Below, one piece after another: positions 8,675-17,013 of a stretch of DNA of 64,000 bases (its first letter is position 1; each line of letters begins with the position of its first letter). The notes beneath the pieces are model-generated. The model was not told the DNA's origin. It saw nothing but the letters and a program-made list of their open reading frames with translations, and searched no databases. Source of the stretch: Phenylobacterium aquaticum (GTDB lineage: Bacteria; Pseudomonadota; Alphaproteobacteria; Caulobacterales; Caulobacteraceae). Where the stretch lies: assembly GCF_022695515.1 (NCBI RefSeq), contig NZ_JALDPT010000032.1, positions 1-64,000 of the forward strand, given 5' to 3'. Made by a program: the position numbers and the translations under genes.

Positions 8675-8776
8675 TCAGCGTTTGCGCATCATATGGCGCA
8701 CGAAACCGAACACCGCCAGATGGGCGATGAGGACCACCCCCACCACCGCGCCCACGATCATCAGGTCGGGGCGCAT
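8675..8776 (-). CDS. Small single-pass membrane protein (33 aa)
   Basis: The frame MRPDLMIVGAVVGVVLIAHL... has one hydrophobic segment and a strongly basic tail (RHMMRKR), giving a clear N-out/C-in topology. It starts 9 bp after the stop of the DUF6481 gene on the same strand, so the two probably share a transcript. It is too short for most gene finders. No homology claim is made. Confidence 0.45.
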   Translation of the reverse strand: MRPDLMIVGAVVGVVLIAHLAVFGFVRHMMRKR

Positions 8777-8785
8777 GGGCGGGTC

Positions 8786-9115
8786 CTAGTTCCGGCGTTG
8801 CTTGCGGGCCGCGTAGCGGGCGTCGCGGGCGGCCTTCTGGGCGGCGCGCAGGGCGAGCTCGCGGGCCTCTTCGGTGATCGCCTCTTCCTCGCGGCGGATG
8901 GCCTCCGCGGCGGCGGCGGCGGCCCGGCGGGCCTCGCGCTCCTTGCGGCGCTCCTCGCGCAGGATCTCGAGCTCGAGCTCCTTCTCCGCCTTCCGCTGTT
9001 CGATCAGCGGGTCGGTGACCATGGGCTTGGGCTTGAACTTTTCGAGCAGGGCTTTCTTCGCCGCGGCCGAGGCCGCCTGACGATCGTTGAAGGTATGGTT
9101 CTTGGGATGGATCAT
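8786..9115 (-). CDS. DUF6481 family coiled-coil protein
   Basis: A 109-residue protein starting MIHPKNHTFNDRQAASAAAK, followed by a highly charged Glu/Arg/Ala-rich helix (about 40-105) that should form a long coiled coil. The N-terminal FNDRQAAAxAAKKALLEKF pattern is what I associate with the alphaproteobacterial DUF6481 family, whose function is unknown. It is cytoplasmic by appearance and first gene of a likely two-gene unit with the 33-residue membrane protein. Confidence 0.7.
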   Translation of the reverse strand: MIHPKNHTFNDRQAASAAAKKALLEKFKPKPMVTDPLIEQRKAEKELELEILREERRKEREARRAAAAAAEAIRREEEAITEEARELALRAAQKAARDARYAARKQRRN

Positions 9116-9178
9116 GTCGCGGCCGATTAATGTCTTTGGGCGCGCTTGCGAACCCCCCCGGGCGTGTTTTTTCGCCCT

Positions 9179-9919
9179 TTACGGCACGATTTCACTCAAG
9201 ACGGGGCCGATCTCGTCGCGGACCGCCAGATCGGCCATTCGGTCCAGCTCGGTCGGCTCGCGGTTGAGGATCGCCAGGACCGCGCCCGAGCGCTTGGCCA
9301 GCAGAGGGAATCCGGCCGCCGGAAACACGGTGAGCGACGAACCCAGCACCAGGAACAGATCGCAGGCCAGCGTCTCCTCCTCGGCCGCCCGCATGGGCCC
9401 GGCCGGCATGGCCTGGCCGAAGGAGATCACCGCCGTCTTCACCAGGCCGCCGCACCAGCGGCAGGTCGGAATCTCGCCGCGCGCCAGGAACGGCTCGCGG
9501 AGGTCGGCCAGCTCGTAGCGGGTCCCGCATTCAAGGCAGGTCGCATAGCTGGCGTTGCCATGCAGCTCGATGACCCGATCGGCCGGCGCCCCGGAGTCCT
9601 GGTGCAGGTTGTCGACGTTCTGGGTGATGATGCCGGACAGCCGGCCCTGGGCCGCCAGCCGCGCCAGGGCGTAGTGGCCGGCGTTGGGCTCGCGCCCCGT
9701 CCAGCCGGCCTTGCCGGCGAAGGCGCGGCTCCAGGCCTCGCGGCGCTTGTCCTCGTCGCCGACGAATTCCTGGAAGGTGATCGGCTTCATCCGGCTCCAC
9801 ACCCCGCCCGGCGAGCGGAAGTCGGGAATGCCGGACTCCGTCGAGATCCCCGCCCCGGTGAAGGCGACGATGCGGCGGGCCTGGCCGATCAGGCGGGCGA
9901 GCTGGGCGCGGTCGGACAT
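9179..9919 (-). CDS. NAD-dependent protein deacylase, Sir2 family
   Basis: A 246-residue sirtuin that removes acyl groups from protein lysines using NAD. The NAD-binding motif is FTGAGISTESGIPDFRS (about 19-35) and the second signature is TQNVDNLHQDSG. The catalytic His is in ELHGNAS. Zinc ligands are in CLECG and CRWCGG. Further NAD contacts are in LGSSLTVFPAA and ILNREPT. The start MSDRAQLARL is the first ATG compatible with the family. It stands alone between DUF6481 and a divergent cheW. Confidence 0.93.
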   Translation of the reverse strand: MSDRAQLARLIGQARRIVAFTGAGISTESGIPDFRSPGGVWSRMKPITFQEFVGDEDKRREAWSRAFAGKAGWTGREPNAGHYALARLAAQGRLSGIITQNVDNLHQDSGAPADRVIELHGNASYATCLECGTRYELADLREPFLARGEIPTCRWCGGLVKTAVISFGQAMPAGPMRAAEEETLACDLFLVLGSSLTVFPAAGFPLLAKRSGAVLAILNREPTELDRMADLAVRDEIGPVLSEIVP

Positions 9920-10072
9920 GGCCGCATCCTGGGGCGCCCGGCGGAAAGACGCCAGACACCCGAGAAAACCGAGCGCTGTTAACGGCTTACAAAACCTGTC
10001 GATGCAGTATGTCCTCGGCCCGTCGCCCTCCCTGGCGTCGCGGGCCCCGTCCTGTCGAGAAGGTCTGAGCCC

Positions 10073-10537
10073 ATGGGGGATTCCCGAATTCCGTCGCCCG
10101 GCGCCGAGCTGATCTCGGTGCGCATCGCCGACCAAGCCTACGCCATCGACATCATGGCCGTACGCGAGATCCGCGGCTGGACCGCCGCCACGCCCCTGCC
10201 CCACGCCCCGCCGCATGTGCTGGGGATGATGAACCTGCGCGGGGCGATCCTGCCGGTCATCGACCTCGGCGCGCGCCTGGGGCTCGGCCCCGCCACGCCC
10301 GGCCCCTCCTCCGTCGTCGTGGTCGCCCAGATCGGCGACGCCCAGGTCGGCCTGGTGGTCGACGCCGTCTCCGACATCCTGCAAGTCACCGAGGGTCTGA
10401 TCCAGGCCGCGCCCGATGTGGGCAGCGCCGATTCCAACGCCTTCGTGGCCGGGGTCATGACCATCGACACCGGCATTGTCAGCCTGCTGGCGCTGGACAA
10501 TGTCCTGCCCGCGAACATGCCGGCCATGGCCGCCTGA
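10073..10537 (+). CDS. cheW: CheW-like chemotaxis coupling protein
   Basis: A 154-residue protein covering one CheW domain: FAIDIMAVREIRG-type first strand pair, HVLGMMNLRGAILPVIDL (the NLRG motif contacting receptors), and VGLVVDAVSDILQV. CheW links chemoreceptors to the CheA kinase. No cheA or cheY is nearby; a soluble globin-coupled receptor is encoded about 5 kb downstream. The ATG at 10073 is preceded by a weak purine stretch (GAAGG further upstream). Confidence 0.88.
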   Translation: MGDSRIPSPGAELISVRIADQAYAIDIMAVREIRGWTAATPLPHAPPHVLGMMNLRGAILPVIDLGARLGLGPATPGPSSVVVVAQIGDAQVGLVVDAVSDILQVTEGLIQAAPDVGSADSNAFVAGVMTIDTGIVSLLALDNVLPANMPAMAA

Positions 10538-10687
10538 CGCCGCGCATGCGTGGTTTTTTGGCGTCAGCGGGTCAAAAATTCCGCTGATGCGCTGAAAAAG
10601 CGGGCGCCCCTCGGCCTGCGCCTCTGGCAATAGAGCCCCCTTCCGGCGTCTCGCGTCCGCCGGACAACACGGGGGGAAGACGACGCC

Positions 10688-11902
10688 ATGACCGCCAACT
10701 CGGGCGACACCGCCTGGATCCTCAGCGCCACGGCGCTGGTCCTGTTCATGACCCTGCCGGGCCTGGCCCTGTTCTACGCCGGTCTGGTCCGCGCCAAGAA
10801 CGTCCTGTCGGTCATGGCCCATTGCGTGGCCATCGCCTGCCTCGCCTCGGTGCTCTGGCTCCTCGGCGGCTACAGCCTGTCCTTCTCCGGAGCCGGCCCG
10901 CTGATCGGCGACCTCGCCAAGTTCGGCCTGGTCGGCGTGCCCCGCGACGCCAAGGTGGGCAGCCTGCCCGAGAGCGTGTTCTTCGGCTTCCAGATGACCT
11001 TCGCCGTCATCACCCCGGCCCTGATCGTCGGGGCCTTCGTCGAGCGCATCAAGTTTTCCGCCGTGCTGGTGTTCTCCGGCCTGTGGCTGTTCCTGGTCTA
11101 TGCCCCGGTCTGCCACTGGGTCTGGGGCGGCGGCTGGCTGGGGCGGCTGCACGTCATGGACTATGCCGGCGGGCTGGTGGTGCACGCCACCGCAGGGGTC
11201 TCGGCCCTGGTCATCGCCTGGGCGGTCGGGCCGCGGGACGGCTATCCGCACCATGTCTCTCCGCCGCACAATCCGGGCATGACCATGATCGGCGCCGGCA
11301 TGCTTTGGGTCGGCTGGTACGGGTTCAACGCCGGCAGCGCGCTCGCCGCCAATGGCGACGCCGGCTCGGCCCTGATCGCCACCCATCTGTCCGCGGCCAC
11401 GGCCGGCCTGACCTGGGCCCTGATTGAGCAGCGCCGCTTCGGCCGGGCCAGCATGGTCGGCCTGGTCACCGGCGTCGTGGCCGGCCTCGCCACCGTCACC
11501 CCGGCCTCCGGATTTGTCGGTCCCCTGGGCGGCGTGGCCCTCGGCGCCGCGGGCAGCCTGATCTGCTACCAGGCGGTCGAGCTGGTGAAGCACAAGGTGC
11601 GCATCGACGACAGCCTGGACGTCTTCGCCGTCCACGGTGTCGGCGGCATTCTGGGAACGCTGGTGGTCGCGGTGCTGGCCGCGCCGAAGCTCGGCGGGGC
11701 GGGCTATGCGGCCGGCATGGACATGGCCCGGCAGCTGGGCGTCCAGGCGATGGGCGTGGCGGCGGTCTGCGCCTGGTCGGCGATCGCCAGCCTGGCGCTG
11801 GTCCTGGCGCTCAAGGCCACGCTCGGCCTGCGCGCCCGCGAGGAAGCTATCGAGGAGGGCCTGGACATGGCCGCCCATGGCGAGCGGGCCTATAATCCCT
11901 GA
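10688..11902 (+). CDS. amtB: Ammonium transporter
   Basis: A 404-residue membrane protein with about eleven helices and family signatures DTAWILSATALVLFMTLPG, LFYAGLVRAKN, VFFGFQMTFAVITPALI (the Trp/Phe gate region), DYAGGLVVHATAGVSAL (first pore His) and DVFAVHGVGGILG (second pore His). It transports ammonium at the inner membrane. Unlike many amtB genes it is not preceded or followed by glnK in this window. The start MTANSGDTAW lacks a signal peptide. Confidence 0.93.
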   Translation: MTANSGDTAWILSATALVLFMTLPGLALFYAGLVRAKNVLSVMAHCVAIACLASVLWLLGGYSLSFSGAGPLIGDLAKFGLVGVPRDAKVGSLPESVFFGFQMTFAVITPALIVGAFVERIKFSAVLVFSGLWLFLVYAPVCHWVWGGGWLGRLHVMDYAGGLVVHATAGVSALVIAWAVGPRDGYPHHVSPPHNPGMTMIGAGMLWVGWYGFNAGSALAANGDAGSALIATHLSAATAGLTWALIEQRRFGRASMVGLVTGVVAGLATVTPASGFVGPLGGVALGAAGSLICYQAVELVKHKVRIDDSLDVFAVHGVGGILGTLVVAVLAAPKLGGAGYAAGMDMARQLGVQAMGVAAVCAWSAIASLALVLALKATLGLRAREEAIEEGLDMAAHGERAYNP

Positions 11903-11914
11903 CGCGGAAAGAGA

Positions 11915-12049
11915 ATTTATCCACGAACCACACGAACCACACGAACAGAAAGGGGGCGGTCACGCCCCGATACAGCGCCCAGATGTTCGTTAGGTCGGTC
12001 CAGGTCGGCGCCAACCTGTTCGTGGGGTTTGTGTGGTTCGTGGACAAAT
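11915..12049. repeat. Intergenic element with 32 bp imperfect inverted repeats
   Basis: The left arm (11915-11946) reads ATTTATCCACGAACCACACG and continues with AACCACACGAAC. The right arm (12018-12049) is its reverse complement with three mismatches. Each arm itself contains tandem CCACGAA / CCACACGAA units. The 71 bp between the arms is unremarkable. It sits between convergent amtB and the YggU gene, the usual place for dispersed palindromic intergenic repeats. It could form a long hairpin in RNA from either side. Confidence 0.7.
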
Positions 12050-12081
12050 CTTCGCGGCGCCTGCGGCGCCCAGAACCCTGG

Positions 12082-12366
12082 TCAGTTCGCCGGCGGCGCG
12101 CCCAGCTTCGCGGCCAGGGCCTCGGCCTCCAGCCCCTCGATCTCGATCAACTTCACCCGCGCCGTGTCGCCCGAGACGATGCGCAGGGCCGATTTCGGCC
12201 GGCCCACGGCCTTGGCCAGCAGGGCGATGACCGCGGCGTTGGCCGCGCCGTCGGCCGCGGCGGCGCTGACCCTCAATTTCAGGAGCGGCCGGCCGGCGGG
12301 ATCCAGGGCCCAGCCGTCGACGGCGTCGCGGCCGCCCTTGGGCGTCACCCGCACCGCCAGGCGCAT
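12082..12366 (-). CDS. DUF167 / YggU family protein
   Basis: A 94-residue protein with the family pattern RLAVRVTPKGGRDAVDG, LLKLRVSAAAADGAANAAVI and RIVSGDTARVKLIEIEG. The family is widespread, small and soluble, with no established function. It follows the YggT gene by 7 bp on the same strand, the common yggT-yggU pairing. Confidence 0.88.
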   Translation of the reverse strand: MRLAVRVTPKGGRDAVDGWALDPAGRPLLKLRVSAAAADGAANAAVIALLAKAVGRPKSALRIVSGDTARVKLIEIEGLEAEALAAKLGAPPAN

Positions 12367-12373
12367 GGCGATC

Positions 12374-12679
12374 TCAGCCCAGGACGGAAATGATGGGCCC
12401 GAAAATCAGCGGCAGCAGATAGCGGCGGGCGCCCTCGATGATCAGCAGCACGATGATCGGGCTGATATCCACCCCGCCCAGAGAGGGAATGATCCGACGG
12501 AAGGGCCGCAGGATCGGCTGGGTCACCGCGTCCAGGAAGCGCCAGATGTTGGCCACCATGGGATTGCGCAGGTTGATCACGTCGAAGGCCACCAGCCACG
12601 ACAGGACCGCGCTGACCACGATCGCCAGCGACAGGAGCCCGAAAAGGTTGTCGACGATGAAGTAGATGAATTTGCCCAT
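12374..12679 (-). CDS. YggT family membrane protein
   Basis: A 101-residue inner-membrane protein with two hydrophobic regions (FGLLSLAIVVSAVLSWLVAF and ISPIIVLLIIEGARRYLLPL) flanking the conserved RFLDAVTQPILRPFRRIIP. YggT proteins are linked to cell shape, division or osmotic tolerance in other bacteria, without a defined reaction. It is first in a two-gene unit with the DUF167 gene. Confidence 0.9.
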   Translation of the reverse strand: MGKFIYFIVDNLFGLLSLAIVVSAVLSWLVAFDVINLRNPMVANIWRFLDAVTQPILRPFRRIIPSLGGVDISPIIVLLIIEGARRYLLPLIFGPIISVLG

Positions 12680-12758
12680 GGCCTGGGTTTACCGGCGCGC
12701 GCGGCCCCCTGGCAAGCGCCCGCCGGACCCCTGCGGCGGCAAGACGCCTTTCTTGTGC

Positions 12759-12788
12759 TTGACAGGGCGGGTCTGAAAACGCTTATTC
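12759..12788 (+). promoter_or_regulatory. Promoter of tRNA-Ala
   Basis: TTGACA at 12759-12764, a 16 bp spacer, then GCTTATTC at 12781-12788, close to the Caulobacter housekeeping -10 (GCTANAWC). The tRNA begins 11 bp further on, so transcription would start only a few bases before the mature 5' end. Confidence 0.6.
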
Positions 12789-12798
12789 CGCGCCTCCT

Positions 12799-12874
12799 GG
12801 GGCCGTAGCTCAGATGGTAGAGCGCCTCGTTCGCAATGAGGAGGTCAGGGGTTCGATTCCCCTCGGCTCCACCA
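12799..12874 (+). tRNA. tRNA-Ala (anticodon CGC)
   Basis: A 76 nt cloverleaf with encoded CCA. The acceptor stem GGGGCCG/CGGCTCC contains the G3:U70 pair recognised by alanyl-tRNA synthetase. The D arm has AGCTCAGATGGTAGAGC. The anticodon loop TTCGCAA gives CGC, reading GCG codons. The T arm AGGGGTTCGATTCCCCT is canonical. Confidence 0.96.
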
Positions 12875-13154
12875 GGAACCTTTCTTTCAAGCAAATTCGC
12901 CACATGGCCCCCCTTCCGGGGGCCCTTGCGCGTGGGGCCGCGAGCCGCTAGGGCTCTGACTTCCTTTGGGGAGTAGTCGCCCGCGCGTTCAGCGGGGCTC
13001 GCGTCAACAAACTTGCGTCGGGATTTCCGGGGCATGGCGCGCGCGGCCAGTCAGGCTTGGCGAGACCGAGGGCCGGCTTCCGCCTGTGGGTCAGGCGGGG
13101 GAGCTTGGCCTTTTGTCGCGCGCCGCCTGACCCGGGACCGAATCGACCACGCCC

Positions 13155-14165
13155 ATGTCTCCCCTGATCCTCAATATCGCGCTCCTCCTGGGCGCCGCCG
13201 CCGTCATCTATTTCGCCTGCGAGTTCTTCGTGAACGGGGTGGAATGGGTGGGGCGCAAGCTCTCCGTCGGCGCCACGGCGACCGGCACCATCCTGGCGGC
13301 CTTCGGCACGGCCCTGCCGGAGAGCGTCATCACCTTCGTCGCCGTGGCCTTTGGCAAGAGCGACGCCCAGCGCGAGCTGGGGGTGGGCGCCGCGCTCGGC
13401 GGCCCCCTGGTGCTGTCCACCATCGCCTACGCCACGGTCGGCCTGACCCTGATCTTCGCCCACCAGCATCTGAAGCGCACCGCCGAGGTGAAGCGCGACT
13501 TCCAGCGCCTGGCCCGCGACCAGGGCTGGTTCCTGGCGATCTTCCTGGTCAAGCTCACGGTCGGCCTGGTCGCCTTCAGCTTCAAGCCCTGGCTGGGGAT
13601 CGCCTTCCTCGCCGCCTACGCCCTCTATTTCTGGCAGGAGATGCGGCGCGACGAGAGCGGCGAGGAGGAGGAAGAGCTCGAGCCCCTGATCCTGGCCCGC
13701 AAGGCGCCCGGCGATCCGTCGCTCGTGCTCAGCCTGGTCCAGACGCTCTGCGCCCTGGTGGTGATCTTCTTCGCCTCACGGCTGTTCGTCGGCCAGCTGG
13801 ATGCGCTGGGCCCGGCGCTCGGGATCAAGCCCCAGCTGCTGGCCCTGCTGCTCAGCCCCATCGCCACCGAACTGCCGGAGACCATGAACGCCATCATCTG
13901 GGTGCGACAGGGCAAGCACCGCCTGGCGCTCGCCAATATCAGCGGGGCCATGATGATCCAGGCCACGGTGCCCACGGCCTTCGGCATCTTCTTCACGCCC
14001 TGGCTGCTCGACCGGTCGCTGATCCTGGCCGGCGGTCTTACGGCGATCGCCGTGGCGGTGATGTTCGTCTCGTTCCGCCGCGGGGTGATCTCGCGCGGGT
14101 TCCTGGCCAGCATGGGCCTGTTCTATGCGGTGTTCGCTGGCCTGCTGATGGCGCTGCGGCTCTAG
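13155..14165 (+). CDS. Sodium/calcium exchanger family membrane protein
   Basis: A 336-residue protein with about ten helices and the two alpha repeats of the CaCA superfamily in opposite halves: GTILAAFGTALPESVITFV (with the acidic ion ligand in PES) and LSPIATELPETMNAIIW. Each is followed by a second helix (GVGAALGGPLVLSTIAY; LANISGAMMIQATVPT). It would exchange calcium or another cation against sodium or protons at the inner membrane. A charged loop (ESGEEEEELE) splits the halves. Its stop overlaps that of the convergent kinase gene in CTAG. Confidence 0.88.
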   Translation: MSPLILNIALLLGAAAVIYFACEFFVNGVEWVGRKLSVGATATGTILAAFGTALPESVITFVAVAFGKSDAQRELGVGAALGGPLVLSTIAYATVGLTLIFAHQHLKRTAEVKRDFQRLARDQGWFLAIFLVKLTVGLVAFSFKPWLGIAFLAAYALYFWQEMRRDESGEEEEELEPLILARKAPGDPSLVLSLVQTLCALVVIFFASRLFVGQLDALGPALGIKPQLLALLLSPIATELPETMNAIIWVRQGKHRLALANISGAMMIQATVPTAFGIFFTPWLLDRSLILAGGLTAIAVAVMFVSFRRGVISRGFLASMGLFYAVFAGLLMALRL

Positions 14166-15214
14166 GCGGCCGGCGTTCCGGCCTGGGTCACGGCGACGCG
14201 ATAGCCGGGGTCCAGGTCGGACAGGACCACCTCGGCGTCGAGCTGTTGAGCGAGGGCCTGGATCACGCTGGAGCCCAGCCCAACCCGCACCGGCGCCCCG
14301 GCCGCGGGTCGACCCACGCCGTCATCGGCGACCGACAGGGTCCAGCCGCCCTCGGCCCCCGCCTGGTAGCCGACCTCGATGCAGCCGCACCGGCCGTTGG
14401 GATAGGCGTGCTTCAGGGCGTTGATGACCAGTTCGGTGACGATCAGACCCAGGCTGACCGCCTCCTGCGAGCTGACGGTCGCCGGATCGGCGGTCACCCG
14501 CAGGGTGAGATCCCGCCCCTGGGTGATCATCGAGGCGCCCAGGCTGTCGCAGAGCTTGTCCAGATAGTCGCCGACCTCCACCGCGCCCAGCCTGGACTGC
14601 AGGTGTTGCTGCACGGCGGCGACCGACAGCACGCGGTCATGGGCGTCGCGCAGATGCTGGCGGCTTTCCTCGGAGGTCACCGACCGGGCCTTGAGCATCA
14701 GGATGCTGGCGATGATCTGCAGGCTGTTGGCGATGCGGTGCTGCATCTCCAGGAGCAGGATCTCGCGCTCCTTCAGGAGCTCGTCCTTCTCCAGCAGCAG
14801 GGTGATGTTGGCGGTCTCGATGCGCCGGGCGTCGGTCACGTCGTGGATGGTGAGCAGCACGCGGGCCTGGGGGCCGTCGCCGGGTATGACATTGCCGGCG
14901 TTCAGGGCCAGGCGTCGCGGGGCGAGGCCCTCGCGGACGAGATCGACCTCGCAGCCGGGGCTGGCCGCGACCGCACCGCGCGCCTCGGTCAGCAGGCGCC
15001 GCAGGTCGGGCAGGTTCCATTCCCCGGCGCCCAGGCTGGCCAGATTACAGCCGGCCACCGCGTCGGCGGTCATGCCGAAGGCCTCGCAGAAGGCCGGCGA
15101 GGCGCGCAGGATCCGCAGGTCGCCGTCGAACAGCAGCAGCGGCAGCAGGGCGGTGTCGATCAGGGCGCGGGCCAGGGTCTCGGCCGCTTCAGGTCGGCCG
15201 GCGATGACGTCCAT
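14162..15214 (-). CDS. PAS-domain sensor histidine kinase (HisKA_2 / HWE-like)
   Basis: A 350-residue soluble kinase. A PAS domain lies at about 15-130 (LLPLLLFDGDLRILRASPAF), then a short helix and the HisKA_2 box EMQHRIANSLQIIAS with phospho-acceptor H159. The ATPase domain carries LIVTELVINALKHAYP (N box) and SVADDGVGRP (G1). Kinases of this class often control the general stress response or light and oxygen signalling in alphaproteobacteria. No receiver or sigma/anti-sigma gene is adjacent. No membrane segment is visible. Confidence 0.88.
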   Translation of the reverse strand: MDVIAGRPEAAETLARALIDTALLPLLLFDGDLRILRASPAFCEAFGMTADAVAGCNLASLGAGEWNLPDLRRLLTEARGAVAASPGCEVDLVREGLAPRRLALNAGNVIPGDGPQARVLLTIHDVTDARRIETANITLLLEKDELLKEREILLLEMQHRIANSLQIIASILMLKARSVTSEESRQHLRDAHDRVLSVAAVQQHLQSRLGAVEVGDYLDKLCDSLGASMITQGRDLTLRVTADPATVSSQEAVSLGLIVTELVINALKHAYPNGRCGCIEVGYQAGAEGGWTLSVADDGVGRPAAGAPVRVGLGSSVIQALAQQLDAEVVLSDLDPGYRVAVTQAGTPAA

Positions 15215-15349
15215 GGCGGCGGTTCCGTCGACCAGGCGCGAACAGCGGGCCCAGGTCGCAGGCGCTCCGGCCGGTCAGGCCGGAAGGCCACGGGGTCTAT
15301 AGCACGTCGTCGCCCCGAGGCGGCGCGGTTTCGACCGTCGCCCTGGACC

Positions 15350-16927
15350 CTAGAAGTCCTGCCAGTCCGAGGCGGGCTTCAGGGCCAGAGCGCCCTGGGT
15401 CTGGGGCCGGGCGGCGGCGCGGGCGGGCTTGCGGGCGGCGCCGATGGCGCGCGCCGGCGGGGTCCAGGCGCGGGCCGCGAGCTTGAAGCTGGCCACCAGC
15501 TCGGCCAAGCGGTCGGTCTCGGCGCGCAGAGAGTGGGTGGCGGCCGTCGCCTCCTCGACCATGGCCGCGTTCTGCTGGGTGACCTGGTCCATCTGGCTGA
15601 TGGCGACATTGACCTCGCCGAGGCCGCCGGACTGTTCGCTGGCGGTGCGGGCGATGTCGGCGATCAGCTGGTCGATCTCGACCACGCTGGCGGTGATCCG
15701 CTGCAGGGCCTCGCCGGTCTGGCCCACCAGCTGGACGCCGGTATTGACCTGGGTCGTGGCCGAACTGATCAGGCCCTTGATGTCCTTGGCCGCGTCGGCC
15801 GAGCGCTGGGCCAGAGCCCGGACTTCCGAAGCGACGACCGCGAAGCCCTTTCCGGCCTCGCCGGCGCGGGCCGCCTCGACCCCGGCGTTGAGGGCCAGGA
15901 GGTTGGTCTGGAAGGCGATCTCGTCGATGACGCCGATGATGGAGCCGATCTGCTTGGAGTTCTCCTCGATGGCGCTCATCGCCACCACCGTCTCGCCGAC
16001 CACCGTGTGGGACTGGTCGGCGTCCTGGCGGGCGCGGGTGGCCACAGTCGAGGCCTGCTTGGCGTCGCCGGCCATGCGCTTGACGCTGCCCGTCAGTTCG
16101 CTCAGGGCGGCGGTCGTCTCCTCCAGGCTGGCCGCCTGGTGTTCGGTGCGGTGCGACAGGTCGTCGGAGGCCTGGGAGATCTCATCGGCGCCGACCTGGA
16201 TGCCGGCGGCGGCTTCCGCCACCCCGGTCATGGCCTCGGCCAGCCGGGCCACGGTGCGATTGAAATCGCTCTTCAGCTTGTCGAATTCCGGCGCGACGGG
16301 AGCGTCGAAGCTCACCGTCAGGTCGCCGGCGGCGAGCCGGTCGAGCGCGGCGGCCAGGGCGTCCATGGCCTCGTTCTGGTGGTCCTGGGCGATCTGGCGC
16401 TCGGCCTCGGCGGCCTGGCGCTTCTGCTCCAGCACGTCGAGATAGATGGTGATCGCCAGGTCCATGTCTAGCATGGCGGCCTTGACCATCACGCCCATGT
16501 CCTCGGCGGCGGCCTTCGCGCCGGACTTGCCGCCCATGATCGCTTTGGGCCAGCGATCCTCGATCAGGGCGTGGATGAACTGCTCGGTCACCCGGGCGTA
16601 GCCGCCGATGTACCAGCGGGGCTCCAGGCCCAGGCGGGCGTGGGTGGCGCCGATCGCGCGCACCCCCTTCACATAGTCGTCGCCATATTCGCCGCGGGTG
16701 ATCACCTGCCAGTGTTCGGCCTGCTTGCTCTTGGCGTGGTCCATGTTCGCGTCGTCGCGGAACATCGCCCGCATCTGCGGAACCTGGCGAACCTTGGCGT
16801 AGAACACGTCGAGGGCCGGACCGACAGAGCGCTCAACCAGAGGCTTCAGCTTCCGCAGCCGGTCCTGCTCAGCGGGGCCCAGGCCGATGAAGTCGAGGCG
16901 TTGAGATAGCGACTGGTCCGTATCCAT
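15350..16927 (-). CDS. Globin-coupled methyl-accepting chemotaxis protein
   Basis: A 525-residue soluble chemoreceptor. Residues 1-175 are a protoglobin sensor domain with the heme-ligand signature THARLGLEPRWYIGGY (proximal His at 96), as in HemAT-type oxygen sensors. A HAMP-like linker (AALDRLAAGDLTVSFDAPV) and the coiled-coil signalling domain follow, with hairpin tip EIAFQTNLLALNAGVEAARA. The C-terminus DWQDF fits the xWxxF pentapeptide that tethers CheR/CheB. It has no membrane helix. A CtrA-like box lies about 72 bp upstream. Confidence 0.92.
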   Translation of the reverse strand: MDTDQSLSQRLDFIGLGPAEQDRLRKLKPLVERSVGPALDVFYAKVRQVPQMRAMFRDDANMDHAKSKQAEHWQVITRGEYGDDYVKGVRAIGATHARLGLEPRWYIGGYARVTEQFIHALIEDRWPKAIMGGKSGAKAAAEDMGVMVKAAMLDMDLAITIYLDVLEQKRQAAEAERQIAQDHQNEAMDALAAALDRLAAGDLTVSFDAPVAPEFDKLKSDFNRTVARLAEAMTGVAEAAAGIQVGADEISQASDDLSHRTEHQAASLEETTAALSELTGSVKRMAGDAKQASTVATRARQDADQSHTVVGETVVAMSAIEENSKQIGSIIGVIDEIAFQTNLLALNAGVEAARAGEAGKGFAVVASEVRALAQRSADAAKDIKGLISSATTQVNTGVQLVGQTGEALQRITASVVEIDQLIADIARTASEQSGGLGEVNVAISQMDQVTQQNAAMVEEATAATHSLRAETDRLAELVASFKLAARAWTPPARAIGAARKPARAAARPQTQGALALKPASDWQDF

Positions 16928-16998
16928 AGGTGTCCTCGAAAGTCGAAATCCGGCCCTTACGGGCTCTTAGCGTGCGCTTTCGGGATAGGATTTTGAAG

Positions 16999-17013
16999 TT
17001 AACGAGACTCTAA
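16999..17013 (-). promoter_or_regulatory. CtrA-like box TTAG-N7-TTAA with embedded CcrM site
   Basis: Read on the minus strand it is TTAG, seven bases, TTAA, one mismatch from the CtrA consensus TTAA-N7-TTAA. A CcrM methylation site (GANTC) covers 17006-17010, inside the box. It is 72 bp upstream of the chemoreceptor start, a suitable place for cell-cycle control of that gene. Confidence 0.45.

Noticed and set aside
11847..12047. Minus-strand frame with repeated NHTNPTN and FVWFVWFV
   Set aside because: It is the translation of the inverted repeat element and overlaps the amtB 3' end; no ribosome site or family.
12903..12925. Hairpin GGCCCCCCTTCCGGGGGCC after tRNA-Ala as a terminator
   Set aside because: The stem is strong, but no T tract follows on the plus strand, so I do not claim an intrinsic terminator.
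12577..13035. Minus-strand frame containing EGNRTPDLLIANEALYHLSYG
   Set aside because: This peptide is the antisense translation of tRNA-Ala (12799-12874), a well-known false ORF. The rest of the frame runs through the yggT gene out of frame.
13013..16471. Very long plus-strand open frame of 1152 codons
   Set aside because: It is antisense to, or out of frame with, three well-supported genes (exchanger, PAS kinase, chemoreceptor). Long shadow frames are expected at this GC content.
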